A stretch of 64,000 nt of DNA from Rhypophila decipiens (taxonomy: Eukaryota > Ascomycota > Sordariomycetes > Sordariales > Naviculisporaceae): positions 108,709 to 172,708 of the forward strand of contig MU858121.1 of assembly GCA_033297075.1 (NCBI GenBank). The letters are read 5' to 3'. The notes beneath the pieces are model-generated. The model made no database searches. It was given only the letters and a program-made list of their open reading frames with translations, and was not told where the DNA came from. Of the stretch, positions 35,290 through 45,656 are shown one piece after another. Within the stretch, counting starts at the first letter, position 1. Each line of letters opens with the position of its first letter. Both the position numbers and the translations under genes were made by a program.

Positions 35290-38006
35290 CTTTTTTCGCG
35301 CCTCACTTGTTGCCCGTCAGCCAGGCTGTTGTGCACTTGATGTTTGACATTTCAATTGCGAGGCCATCAACTGTGAGACCGATTTTGCCATTTACTATAC
35401 CGAGGTCTTCTTGGGTGGGAAAAGAAAACCAATAACAAGTTCATGATCTGTCACTGTTACTGTTGCGATAAAGTGCTTATCATTAGACGGAGAGTTTCTC
35501 TGTCCCTGACCTTGCCGTTATGATATATCTATCATGTAATTTGGTTGTAGTTCATATCGACAAATCCCCTGAGTCGAAACACTCGCCTAATTGTGACAGT
35601 TCTGATAGGTCCGGTTAGAGCTGAGAGGCTTCTCCAACATGCTAATCAGATCATCCGTCCGCGGCAGGTCCAGCTCAGACCATCACCCAATGAGATGGGA
35701 ATCCATACGCAGCATACAAACAGGAATATCTACACGGCTTGTATATTACATATTCAAGGGTCGGCACTACGGCACCCATGAGCCTTACTCTTACTACCAT
35801 TCATGTAACCGCATGTTGCACCGGATATATTGTCCTTGACCGAAGCATACATGTGGTCAGGGTATGATGTAATTAGCCATTGAGATGCCACGAAAGTTTG
35901 TGTGACAGTGTAGTAAGCAGTCTCAGACCATGGTCGATCATTGCTCCTAAGCATGATGCGTCGGCCCTTCTAACTGAAGAAGCGGTGCAATATGATGCCC
36001 GCGTATAGGGAGATGTCACTCAGGGTTTTTGATTCCAAGAATATAGTATGTAATGCCGTGTCGAATCAGATCATGCTCGATCAGTATACCGAAGCCTCGT
36101 AGGATTATCCTTTCTCACTTGGCCAGTACAGGAGCCAATCAAAACGGTCGTGCATGAGCTTGGCAAGGGGCCCGATGCAGCCCGGCGGCGTCTCGTTTCA
36201 TCATTGCAAACATGCTCGCGACTGGATATTATCACGGTCAGCAGCTTTTAGATTTCACTAAACTCTAGCCCGGGGGATGTTGAAAGGTGCCACAACCGCA
36301 AAATGCTTAACCACCGGGTTCCAATATCAATTGCTGGAGCTCTTACGGAGTCATGGTTCGTCAACTCCACAGAGGGGAGCAAGAAAATTTATATGTTGCA
36401 TCCTGGATACCAGAGAAAGTCGAGGCAAAAAATGGCATGTCGCTAGCTCGGCTCCTCGTTGATGGGTACCCGCCCCGGCGACGGAAAGATCGACAAAAGA
36501 CGCATACGTACATCCGGTGCTCTGGACCGGATCCATGTTCAGTCGGTGGATTTGAGGAGCTCAATACAAGTGCCCTTTGAAAATCTTCACGTGGTGAGTG
36601 GTGACCGCCCGGGCACGTTGTCCAATGTCCACATCTGGGTGATCCCTGGCTTTCGCTTTCTCTCATATTATTTTCCCCAGCTCCATACCAACCCACTTCA
36701 TCTGGAAATTATTGCATGCAGTCTTCATCATGGCCAACTGGGCTACCTCCAACAAAACCCGAACCTGTTCCGGGGACGAGAACGAACGAAGAAAAGATTG
36801 TAGATGCCTGTTAAGTTCCGTCGTGCGAAAGGCGAGCGAAGGATTCGGCGGCGCAAGACCCAATGCAGTGGGTGGGAGTTTGATTGGCTGGTAATTGTAT
36901 CGTTCGACACACCTTGTGGAGAAGTACTGTAACCAATACCGCTAGCGCATTCGAGTTAATGGACCTAGAACCTTACAGGGGATACCTGGCTTGGGTCTAC
37001 ACTACGCAGCAAGAAGCTTAACCCTGAGGCTGGGCTCTCGGGAAGCCTATAAGTCCCTGCCCCCTTTGTCTTTAGTGGGAAATAGTTTTGATAGAGGGTG
37101 GGTTGGGTTTGAGCACCCCTGCACACCGACATGGAGTCAACCCAGGACAGGATGACGGGAGACACCGAGAGTCTGAGACAGAGCCAGAAGCGCTTCCTTC
37201 GCTCTCGCCAAAAACGACTTATTAATTCCCTAGCGCCCAACAAACTTCCACCGGAACGTCTCCAAGGCCAAGGTCAAGAATGCCACCGTCGCAGAAACAC
37301 GGGAACATCGCAGCCTACCACCCGAAAAAGCTTGCCCTGCACGCCCAGACAACACTGCCTTGCTCGTCCAGGGGCGCGCAGCGACGAGAGGGGTCGTGAC
37401 TCGAAACCTCGCAAGTTATGGAGGGAAAGAAAATGATTGTGGGTCAGTTACGGGGTAAATATGTATGAAAACGACATTAGCTCCAGATAACAAGACGAAA
37501 TCGTGCAAATTGAGTATTGGCCCGTTCTGGGCAGAAAGTTGGTAATGCCAAGCACACGTGTATGCACGTGGAGCGCTATCCGGGGAAGAGACCCGATCGA
37601 TCAACCATACAAGTCGGATCTCCACACAACAATAGGGGTAAACCACTCACAGAGTCGTAGTGTGTGTTACACACGCACAGTGACACACACAAAAAGGCTA
37701 AAAAGCCCTGTGCACGCTAAACATCAGAGTCCACTTGAAACCCCACGATAACTGTCCCAGGAAATTGGCCCCGTGGGGAAGGCCAAGATCTGGTCGGTGA
37801 TGGCCCCTTGTTCTTTTCTTTTGTTTTTCTTTTGTTTTTTTGTCTCTTTCCTTTTCTTGACCCGAACCCTCGGGACGATGAAATCTTACATTATCTTCTC
37901 CCTCGCCCACCCCCCGAGCCGTTTTGAACGAGCCATTCTAGCCGCAATCTCCAGTCAGAATCACTGATGAGCAGGTGACTTCTCACATCAGATTCGATCT
38001 GCCAAC
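35290..38006. other. 2.7-kb gene-poor region
   Basis: No supported gene. An Arg/Gln-rich frame at 37131-37436 lacks any signature. A (CA)n-like tract lies at about 37660-37690. A T/C tract at 37805-37861 (runs of TTTTCTTTTG) precedes the rhodopsin-fold gene and may be part of its promoter. Confidence 0.45.
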
Positions 38007-39309
38007 ATGTCCGCACCCGAAGGCGGCCCTGCGCCGCTCCCCTCGAATCCCGATGACAACGCCGGTCCCCTGATTCTCGCGGCAACATTGATCGTAACGA
38101 CGGCGGCTCTCATCACTTACATCGCACGTGTGTACGCGCGGATTTTTGTTGTCAGAAATGCGGGATTGGATGACTACTTCATGACGCTTGCAATCGGACT
38201 GGCGATCTCGGGTCAGGGTGTCATCTGGGGCTCGATAGCGAACGGTGCCGGCAAACACATGGGCGACGTGCCGCCGGAACAGCTGGGGATAGGGCTCAAG
38301 CTGAACTTTGTCAGCCAAGCCATTTACCTCGTCGCCCTCTGCGTGGTCAAGCTCTCTGTCGGAGCCATGTTGGCGCGCGTGGCTGTTCTTCCTATCTATC
38401 GGCGCATCATCCTTGGCCTGATGACCTTCATGACATTGTGGACTATCACCTGCCTCTGCGTAGGTGTTCTTCGAGATATAGGTCTTGAAAAGAGCTGTCC
38501 GGCTGACTGTTTGTTAGACGCTGGTGCTCCAATGTACCGACATTCGTGCGATGTGGACCCCAAGCATCCCCATGCAGTGCTGGAGCGAAGACACCTTGCA
38601 CGGGCTCTCGTACTCGAACGTGGCCATTTCCCTCTTTACCGATCTCTCCTTCGCCCTCTTCATCCCTGTGCCCATGTTGTGGCATCTCAACGTCAACCGA
38701 CGCACCCGCCTCTCGCTCTTTGGCGCCCTCGGCCTCGGCACATTTGCTTGCGCCGCCGCTTTCGCCAAGATCCCCTCCCTGGTCAACTACGGCAAGACGG
38801 GTGACTGGCTCTGGGACTCGCGCGACATCTCCATCTGGACCGTTGTAGAATGCAACACGGGTATCGTCGCCGCCAATCTCCCTGCGCTGCGACCCCTCTT
38901 CCGTCGCCTCCTCGGCGCCTCAAGCGCGGGTGGCTCTTCCCATCCTCACCAGAACTCTCGCGGGCCCTCGGGCTACTACTGGCGTGGGAAGTCGACGGGC
39001 GGGACGACGCTCAACTCAAAACGGGACAAGACCAATAAAGGAAACGACGGCCTCGACGACGAGTCGAGCAGCGTTCGCGCCATCAACGAGTCGTACGAGC
39101 TCGGACATCGCAATCTGCCGCCCCACGAGGTCAGAGTGTACGGAAGCAACAATGTCGAGGCCATGTCGAGCGATGATACTATCGGCGGGACGCCACAGGC
39201 GGAGAAGGGGCAAGAAAAGGGCAATGAGAACCGTAATGCCGGCCCGGGGGGTATCACCATGACGATGGAGACAAGCGTCAGGTTCGACACCGCCTCGCCT
39301 TCACCATAA
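38007..39309 (+). CDS. Pth11-like / rhodopsin-domain seven-TM protein
   Basis: Two exons (38007-38459, 38518-39309; 58-nt GT-AG intron, phase 0) give 414 residues. Seven hydrophobic segments fill residues 20-285, including GPLILAATLIVTTAALITYI, the conserved VRNAGLDDYFMTLAIGLAIS, VALCVVKLSVGAMLARVAVL and VVECNTGIVAANLPALRPLF near TM7. These are hallmarks of the fungal rhodopsin-fold integral membrane family that includes Pth11-related GPCR-like proteins. No CFEM domain precedes it. The 130-residue cytosolic tail is polar and Gly/Ser/Asn-rich. Members sense host or surface cues at the plasma membrane in some pathogens; ligand and signalling here are unknown. Confidence 0.92.
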
Positions 39310-39688
39310 TAGTGCTCTCTGCTTATTGGCAGTTTGAAGTTGGATATGATCACGCTGTATTTCTTTTCTTTTGTATCCGAGACACTTATATAACATTGTT
39401 TGAGTTTGTAAATAAAAACACTTGTAAAAACACTTGTACAACCTGTGATAAATCATAATTGACTCGAATCATTGACTCGTGAAATCGGCTGGGCCAATCA
39501 GCCTTTTAGATGACAGTCACCCAGAGTGAATGAGACCTTCCAAGACGGCCAATGTGATCTACTAAACCAAATTTCCACTCAACAGACCCGTCTTGAGCAA
39601 GCAATCTAGGCCTCGTAAAAGGGCTGGTCAGAGTCACGGATTCCCAAAGTCATGATCCTTCAACTTCGAGGATGAGCAACAAGCTCTT
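39310..39688. other. intergenic
   Basis: Contains a short direct repeat AACACTTGTAAAAACACTTG near 39416-39436. No gene. Confidence 0.4.
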
Positions 39689-40675
39689 ATGGATGAGTAC
39701 TCAGAAACGAGGATTTCAAAGCCATCACGACTAGCAAGGCGCATCTGGGCCACCTCACTCATTGTCATAAGCACGATGATTTTTCTCACATCGGTTCTCG
39801 TCTTGGCGTCAAATTGGGATCCCCAAGAATCAGGACAGATGAACCAGCTACTCAAGCAGACAGCACAACGATGACCCACTTACTCATCATGTCGAAACAA
39901 ACACCATTCTGATATCTAGAAAATCAAGGACCCTCCTCGACCGACTCGAAACCCCACTCCCCCTACGCAAAATCAACGGCTCCTTATTCCCCTCCCCAAA
40001 TCCACATCTCAACCACCCGCAGCTGCCCTCCGCCAAAGTCCAAGCCTACTGGGACTCCTTCGAACTAGTCCGCCCCTCCCCAATAACCAAAGAAGAACTC
40101 ATCGCCCTAGGCCGAGACCCCTCCAGCCCACCTCAGTACGATTCGACGACTCCCTGGGCCTCGGCCCAGAAGCCTACTTTGCAGCCCTCGACGTAATCCA
40201 CGTCATCCATTGCCTAAACTCCTTACGCAAAATGGCATTCAAAGAGAACCCTATCCACCCAACAGAACCACACCTACATCATCCATAACTAAAATGGCTC
40301 CACCTGGCGCATTGCACGGATATCCTGCTTCAGAATCTGTTGTGTATGCCCAACGCGGATTTGATCACGTATAACTGGGTCGAGACGCAGAGTCGACCTG
40401 TCCCAGACTTTAGTATCAGTCACCAGTGTTGGGATTTTGAGGGCACTGGGGGCTGGGTTTTGGCTGGGTCACGGAGAATAGTATGCAGACGGAAAAGTGG
40501 TGGGGGATGCCCAATGACGGATGATGTCGATTGCGTTTTGCAAGAGGCTGGGTATTTTGATCTTTATGGGCATCAGGGGTGGAGAAGGATCACGGAAGAT
40601 GTCAAGGCACTGCGCACTGTGTTGATTACAAAACTAGAACGGCATTTATTTGGGCCCCTGATATACAGGCACTAG
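39689..40675 (+). pseudogene. UstYa-family (DUF3328) oxidase relic
   Basis: The N-terminal piece (39689 onward) has the family's single TM segment (ARRIWATSLIVISTMIFLTS). It breaks near 39860 and resumes in another frame with KINGSLFPSPNPHLNHPQ and AYWDSFELVRPSPITKEELI. A second shift near 40133 leads to RFDDSLGLGPEAYFAALDVI and the first signature HVIHCLNSLRK (HxxHC). A TAA at 40287-40289 then interrupts before the second signature LAHCTDILLQNLLC. Two frame breaks plus one stop make it a pseudogene, unless these are assembly indels. Family members oxidise or cyclise ribosomal peptides (ustiloxin, cyclochlorotine). No precursor-peptide gene or partner was seen nearby. Distal to about 40440 the sequence no longer resembles the family; a TIR/minisatellite element follows directly. 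Confidence 0.82.
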
Positions 40676-41083
40676 TGCTCTCATATATAGGTACTGGTCT
40701 TCTTATATATAGGCACTACTCTTATTGGAATAAATGCCTTAACTAACTAGAATAAATACCTCAACTAGGTTGAATAAATACTTTAACTAGCTCGAATAAA
40801 TACCTTAACTAGTTCGAATAAATACCTTAACTAGTTTAAAAGAAATACTTTAACTAGTTTAAAAGAAATACCATAATTAAATTAAATAAATGCCTTAGTT
40901 AACTAGTTTAAATAAATGCCTTAACTAGCTATAATAGAGGTCTTAATTAGATAGTCTAGACTAGAATAAATGCCTTAACTACCTCGAGTAAATGCCTTAG
41001 CTGGCTCGAATAAATACCTCTAGTCTAGAAAGTCAAATTGGACTGGTGTCTGTATATGAGAGTAGTGGTGCCTGTATATTAGG
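40657..41083. mobile_element. TIR-flanked minisatellite element, locus 2
   Basis: About 13 tandem units of 22-26 bp (GAATAAATRCCTTAACTAGYTC) fill 40728-41030. The block is enclosed by imperfect inverted arms: 40657-40699 (ATATACAGGCAC ... CTCATATA ... CTGGTC) and 41041-41083. About 33 of 43 positions agree, and the differences are transitions, as expected from RIP-like decay. There is no coding capacity. The unit is the reverse complement of the arrays at 5.9 and 43.9 kb. Target-site duplications are not obvious. It could be a MITE-like element that acquired repeats, or chance arms around a satellite. Confidence 0.6.
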
Positions 41084-41224
41084 CAGCTTTATCTGTTTCA
41101 TAAACCGACTATTGGTCCTTCGGCGTGGCGTGACGGCAGCCAGTGACTTGGCCGATGAGGAACCCAATCACGCTCCCTTCCTCGGTCAAGTGGCCGAGAG
41201 AAGCAGGGCCTATCTGTTGGCCCT

Positions 41225-43092
41225 CTATCCAACTGTACGCCGGTCCAACCACTCGCGAAGTCTACCATCAAGAGCCTGTGAGCATCCCCGACACTTTGAC
41301 GGGGTTTGCAGAAACATGAGCACAAGTTTGATAGTGTTGGGGTCAAGCGGACTATCGAAAGGGTCAGGGAATCTCCCAAAGAAGCGGTCAATCACGTACT
41401 GACGGCCCTGGATGTGATGATGTCGGCCAGGAGCCAACACGCAGGCGCCATGCTCGAGCAAAACCTTGATTCCCTCAAAAAGCCGCCGTCGCCGCTCCAC
41501 CGATGGCGTTGAAAGTGGATCCAAGTCGAGGCCCGATTCGAGCGCCTGGACAAGTGTGGTCAGGGCCGTGTTCCCATCATAGTACTCGTCAACATGCACT
41601 CCTTGCTTGACGAGAAAGTCCATGATCATAGGGGCGCAGTCATAGTATGTGCAATGCACCACAGGAAGCAGGAAGCCTTTGAGAACATCGCTGCCACTGA
41701 TCAAAGAGCTATACCTCCGTGATGCCGTGAAAAGATTTGCCCCGTTCTGGATCAAGCGGTCCGCATGTACCAGCATTCTTCTTGTGATTTCCTCGGTCGG
41801 CACCTTTTCGTAGTCAATATCGAAGTACAAGATCCGGTGTAGTATATACCCCAGAGTCTTCGTGGGGAAATCTTGGTCGTTTGCGGCGAAGAGCATCTCG
41901 GGATTGGCGCCGAGATCCATCAACACGTGGACCACACGCGCAGGGCCCACTCCTGTTCCCGCGAGACTCAGTGGTGTCCCTTTGGTAGGGTCCAAAACGG
42001 CAATCCGTTCATTGGGATCGGCGCCATGTTCAATCAGCGCTCGGATGGTCTGGATGTTGCTGTCGCTACCGCACGCGTGGTGAAGGGCGCCATAGTGGAA
42101 CGTGTTGAGCCCACGACGATTGAGGATGTCGAGGTCGGAACGAGGGGCGGCACCAATGATGGCCGGAACCTCTGATTTGCGACCCTTGATAATGTCGGGG
42201 AAAATGTCGTAAAGACCGAAAGAGGCAGCCGCCCGGATGGCAGCCTTTCGTGGGAGAAGCGGGTCGGTGGGATGATTGAGGGCACCGCGGCTAATCAGCA
42301 GCCTTGCTGTTGATGACTGACCCTTGCAGATCGCAACGTGCAAAGCAGTCTCGATACAGGAGAACCTACTCAGACGCTCACCGACATAAACATACAGGGC
42401 CGATCTGGCGAATGTTGCAGGCTTGTCACAGCCGCAGAGTCGGCGCAGACACCTCTTGCTTCTGTGTGGATGTCGAAACCCTGATCGAGTAGGAAGGCGA
42501 CCATGTGATCCATCCCGACCCTGGCGGAAAGGTGCAGGAGTGTATGGAGTGGGCCTGGGCTGTAGCCATCCGACAACACAAAGCGTCTAAAAATGTCCCC
42601 TCCCCCGGCAATACACTTTTGCATGGTCTGAACTTGGCCTTTTTCCGCAGCCCAGATTATGCAATAACCATCATTCCAGGTGATCTCATCCTTGTACAGT
42701 CCGGGTTCGACTGCCTGGTTGATCCTGCGACAGGTGCTGGCGAATGCGGCACGCGAGGCGAGGTCGGCCCCTAGGGCTTCGCTGAACATCATCTGTCACG
42801 GGCCTAGCCGTGACATGGGGTCATGGGGGATCACGTGACCCGATTAGTCAGCCCCCACCTGGTATATAGCTCCATGCAGGCGGGGCTGCTTGTTGTAGCT
42901 CGTCATGCAACAACATCGATTGTCAACCCCACACAAGGTTCGCTCCCGTGACATCATCAGGAGTTCAACAGGACATTCGACGATGTGGGAGCCTGATTCA
43001 GGGCGGGTCGAATCCACAGGCACCGAGGATCCTTCTTGGAAACCCTCTGGGCAATCAACGCCGACTCGGCTCGCGGATGTCGTAATCTCCAT
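41225..43092 (-). CDS. F-box-like / ankyrin-repeat protein
   Basis: The C-terminal exon (41225 to about 42356) holds ankyrin repeats: TALHVAICKGQSSTARLLIS, LHHACGSDSNIQTIRALIEH, GTPLSLAGTGVGPARVVHVL and KVLLEHGACVLA. A middle exon (to 42792) reads FSEALGADLASRAAFASTCR then AVEPGLYKDEI, the second half of an F-box, followed by an ankyrin repeat (LLHLSARVGMDHMVAFLLDQ). The first half (VECPVELLMM) is in an upstream minus-strand ORF ending its coding near 42950, and an acceptor-like GTGACAG abuts 42793. The exact introns are unresolved: none of the candidate sites at 42793-42950 or 42350-42430 is strong in the needed phase. F-box proteins recruit substrates to SCF ubiquitin ligases; ankyrin repeats would be the substrate reader. 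Broken splicing from decay cannot be excluded. Confidence 0.7.
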
Positions 43093-43722
43093 TTCCGAGG
43101 CTGCCGAAATCGATTCGTAGTGGGATGTTGGCTGACGGATGGTGTCGAATCCGTGTTGTAGATGATTTGGAAATATTGAAAATGATGCAAGACGAGAAGA
43201 AATGTGAGGGAATCAAAAGTTTTTTTGCGGCGGCTTGACGCTTGGAATGGAAAGATTAAGGGCCAGTTACCAACCAGGAAAAGCTGAGGTAGAAAGATCA
43301 AGTGGGGATGGGGAAAAAGAAAAAGCTGGGCAGCCTTGACCACCCTGCGTAAGTCAGGAGCGAACACTGGCCCGAGCTTTCCAGAATGCTGGGGCCTCCA
43401 GCTCGAAGTTGTCACGGTCTGGGGGTCAGGTGCTGGTCCGTACTCACTGGCCAGGCATTGTTTTAGCGCAGCTCAGAGCAGAGAAGTTCATCTCGCCGCC
43501 GCTAAAACCACCGTATGGCCTTCAATCTAGGTGTTGGTTAGCTCAAGGGGTCTGAATTCCACTGCAAAAGAACGGTGGATCTGGCTACCGTAGCCGTGAG
43601 GGCCTACAGTAACTGGTGATCCGGTTGTTCAATTGAGTCTGTCTAGAAACAACATAGAATACAGGATTGGTTGCAGTATAAGTAGATCAACGTAGTCAAC
43701 GGAAGGCCGACTGACCAGTCAG

Positions 43723-43744
43723 ACTGATCGGTATACCGATCAGT
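43723..43744. repeat. perfect 22-bp palindrome
   Basis: ACTGATCGG TATA CCGATCAGT, spanning 43723-43744, equals its own reverse complement over all 22 bases. It lies about 115 bp from the start of the minisatellite array. It may be a TIR junction, a protein-binding site or a chance hairpin. Confidence 0.85.
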
Positions 43745-43857
43745 CCGTTGGGGGCCCGGCGCGGAGCCTCCGCGACTACGGAATCGTCAGATCGCTAATT
43801 CATACGCCGGCTTACTGGTCGGCTTAGCCAGCTGACTGGCTGGCTGATCCAACACCT

Positions 43858-44088
43858 TGAATCTAGGCATTTATTCGAGCCAGTCAAAGGTATTTATTCC
43901 AGTTAGTCAAGGGTATTTGTTCGAGCTAGCCAAGGCATTTATTCGAACCAGTCAAGGCATTTATTCGAGCCAGTCAAAGGTAGTTATTCGAGCCAGTTAA
44001 AGTCATTTATTCGAGCTAGTCGAGGCGTTTATTCGAGCCAGTCGAGGTATTTATTCAAGTTAGTGAAGGGATTTATTCAAGCTGGTCA
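43858..44088 (+). repeat. 22-bp minisatellite array, locus 3
   Basis: Ten consecutive units of 22-23 bp with consensus GGCATTTATTCGAGCCAGTC plus AA or AAA. Variants differ mostly by C/T and A/G changes. Best-preserved copy of the family in the window, and more GC-rich than the copy at 40.7 kb. Confidence 0.85.
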
Positions 44089-45656
44089 AGACGGTGGTTT
44101 TAGTTTTAGCGTCGGCAGTTCAACTGAGAAGTTTGGACCGCTGCGAGTCCCACCTTGTCACAACTGAACCTCTCGATTGACCCCGCTCCAATTCCCATCA
44201 TGGGATCTGCGGCAACAGCTAAGTGAACAAACAGAAGTTAAACCTTTTTAATAAAAACACCATTTCATGACCCATCGAGTCCCTCAGAATCAATCCCGTA
44301 CCGGCTTTGAATAACCTCTTTCCTTTTCCTCTCCTCGTCACGTCTTTCGGAATGTGAAATAGTCCCCATTTCTTCTTCCCTTTCACAGGAGAGCTAGTAT
44401 CCAAATTGTTCGCCGGCACACGAGACTCCAGTGTCGTTGATGGCGATGTCTCCCTTCGTCTTCTCGCCGGTTGCTCCCCCAGCATCGAACTCCGTGCTGG
44501 CACAAGCAAGACAGCCATCACCTGCAAATTCATCATCCTTGACCCCTCTACCAGCCGATAGAGGGCCCCAACGCCGGTAGGCGGCTCACCGAACAACCTG
44601 TCCATTCTAACACGACAGTCCAGTGACGCCTGCGAAATGATAGAAACAAAGCAACCACGCTAGCTGTGGTTAGATACTCGGTATCCAGTGACTTGGACTT
44701 ACAATTTTCATGGACATGGGAGACAAAGTCGGACCAAACGGTGACTTGCTTGGCACGGAAGTCGACTTGGGTCTATAGCGCGATGACGACAGCAATCACT
44801 ACAGGAAACCGGGGAATCAAAATAAGGAGTTCAAGGTCCATCGGCATCACATGTGAAAAGACTTTCTATCCCCTGGCCAGATTCCGTGCGAAAGGTGGGT
44901 CCCCGATAGCCGGAGCACTGGGGACGGGACAGGAATATCACTGCCGCGACTTCCCGGGAACGACGGGGGAGTTCCGAAAGTCGGAGGAGGCCCATTGGCC
45001 GGGGTGGGAGTCGGGTAGTCGTAACCCATAATTACGAACCCTAAAAGCTGCTAAGAAGATGGCATCAAAAGATTTCCTGGCGAAATGCACCGGGGCTCAA
45101 TTTCACCTCTCATCGATCACCAGCCGACAACCAGCACAGGCGACTCACCTGTCTTTATCAACGCCAAGTTCCAGCCATATTGGGAAAAAAGGAAGACTAC
45201 CGCTCTGCTCTACCACTATTGTCCTCTCAATGGCCCTCAACCCCGCCTCATTCCAGCAGTCGTCGCGGGACGGGCATGGGCCCAACAAATCAGCCTTGCA
45301 TCAGAGTCAAGCTTGGAATGAGAGCCTAGCATATGCCCAAGAGTGATTGATTTATCCTGCCCTCGGCATCGCCATAGGGTTGCAATCGGCGGGTAAAGGC
45401 GGGGATCCATGGAATCTAAACTGCGGGCCGGGAGGTGTTGGGGCAGTAGACCCAATGGGCAGAGCGGAAGATATCACAATACAACCAACAAGCGGCGTAG
45501 CAAGCATGATGCTACCCTAGCCTTCCTTCACTCTCAAATCTGCCAGGCACCGATTATCCAACCTCTCAAGTGGCCACATGGAATGAGTACACCACTTCAT
45601 CTCTCCCAAAGAGTTGTTCAACAAGTTCTTCCTTACAGCAGCTCGTGGTCAGCAAC

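Larger units (their letters stand above)
43093..45656. other. gene-poor region with repeats
   Basis: Holds the palindrome and minisatellite described separately. Flanking sequences GCCGCCGCTAAAACCACCGT (about 43494) and an inverted, 6-bp-longer version near 44090-44117 may be the arms of another element. Minus-strand frames at 44219-44605 (MDRLFGEPPTGVGALYRLVE) and about 44700-44800 look somewhat protein-like but have no family signature. Confidence 0.4.

Noticed and set aside
37131..37436. Arg/Gln-rich 101-codon ORF
   Set aside because: Composition is compatible with chance in GC-rich DNA; no domain or targeting signal.
45570..45656. Start of the large membrane protein at 45570
   Set aside because: That position is GTG, and the residues before ATG 45657 have no distinctive feature.
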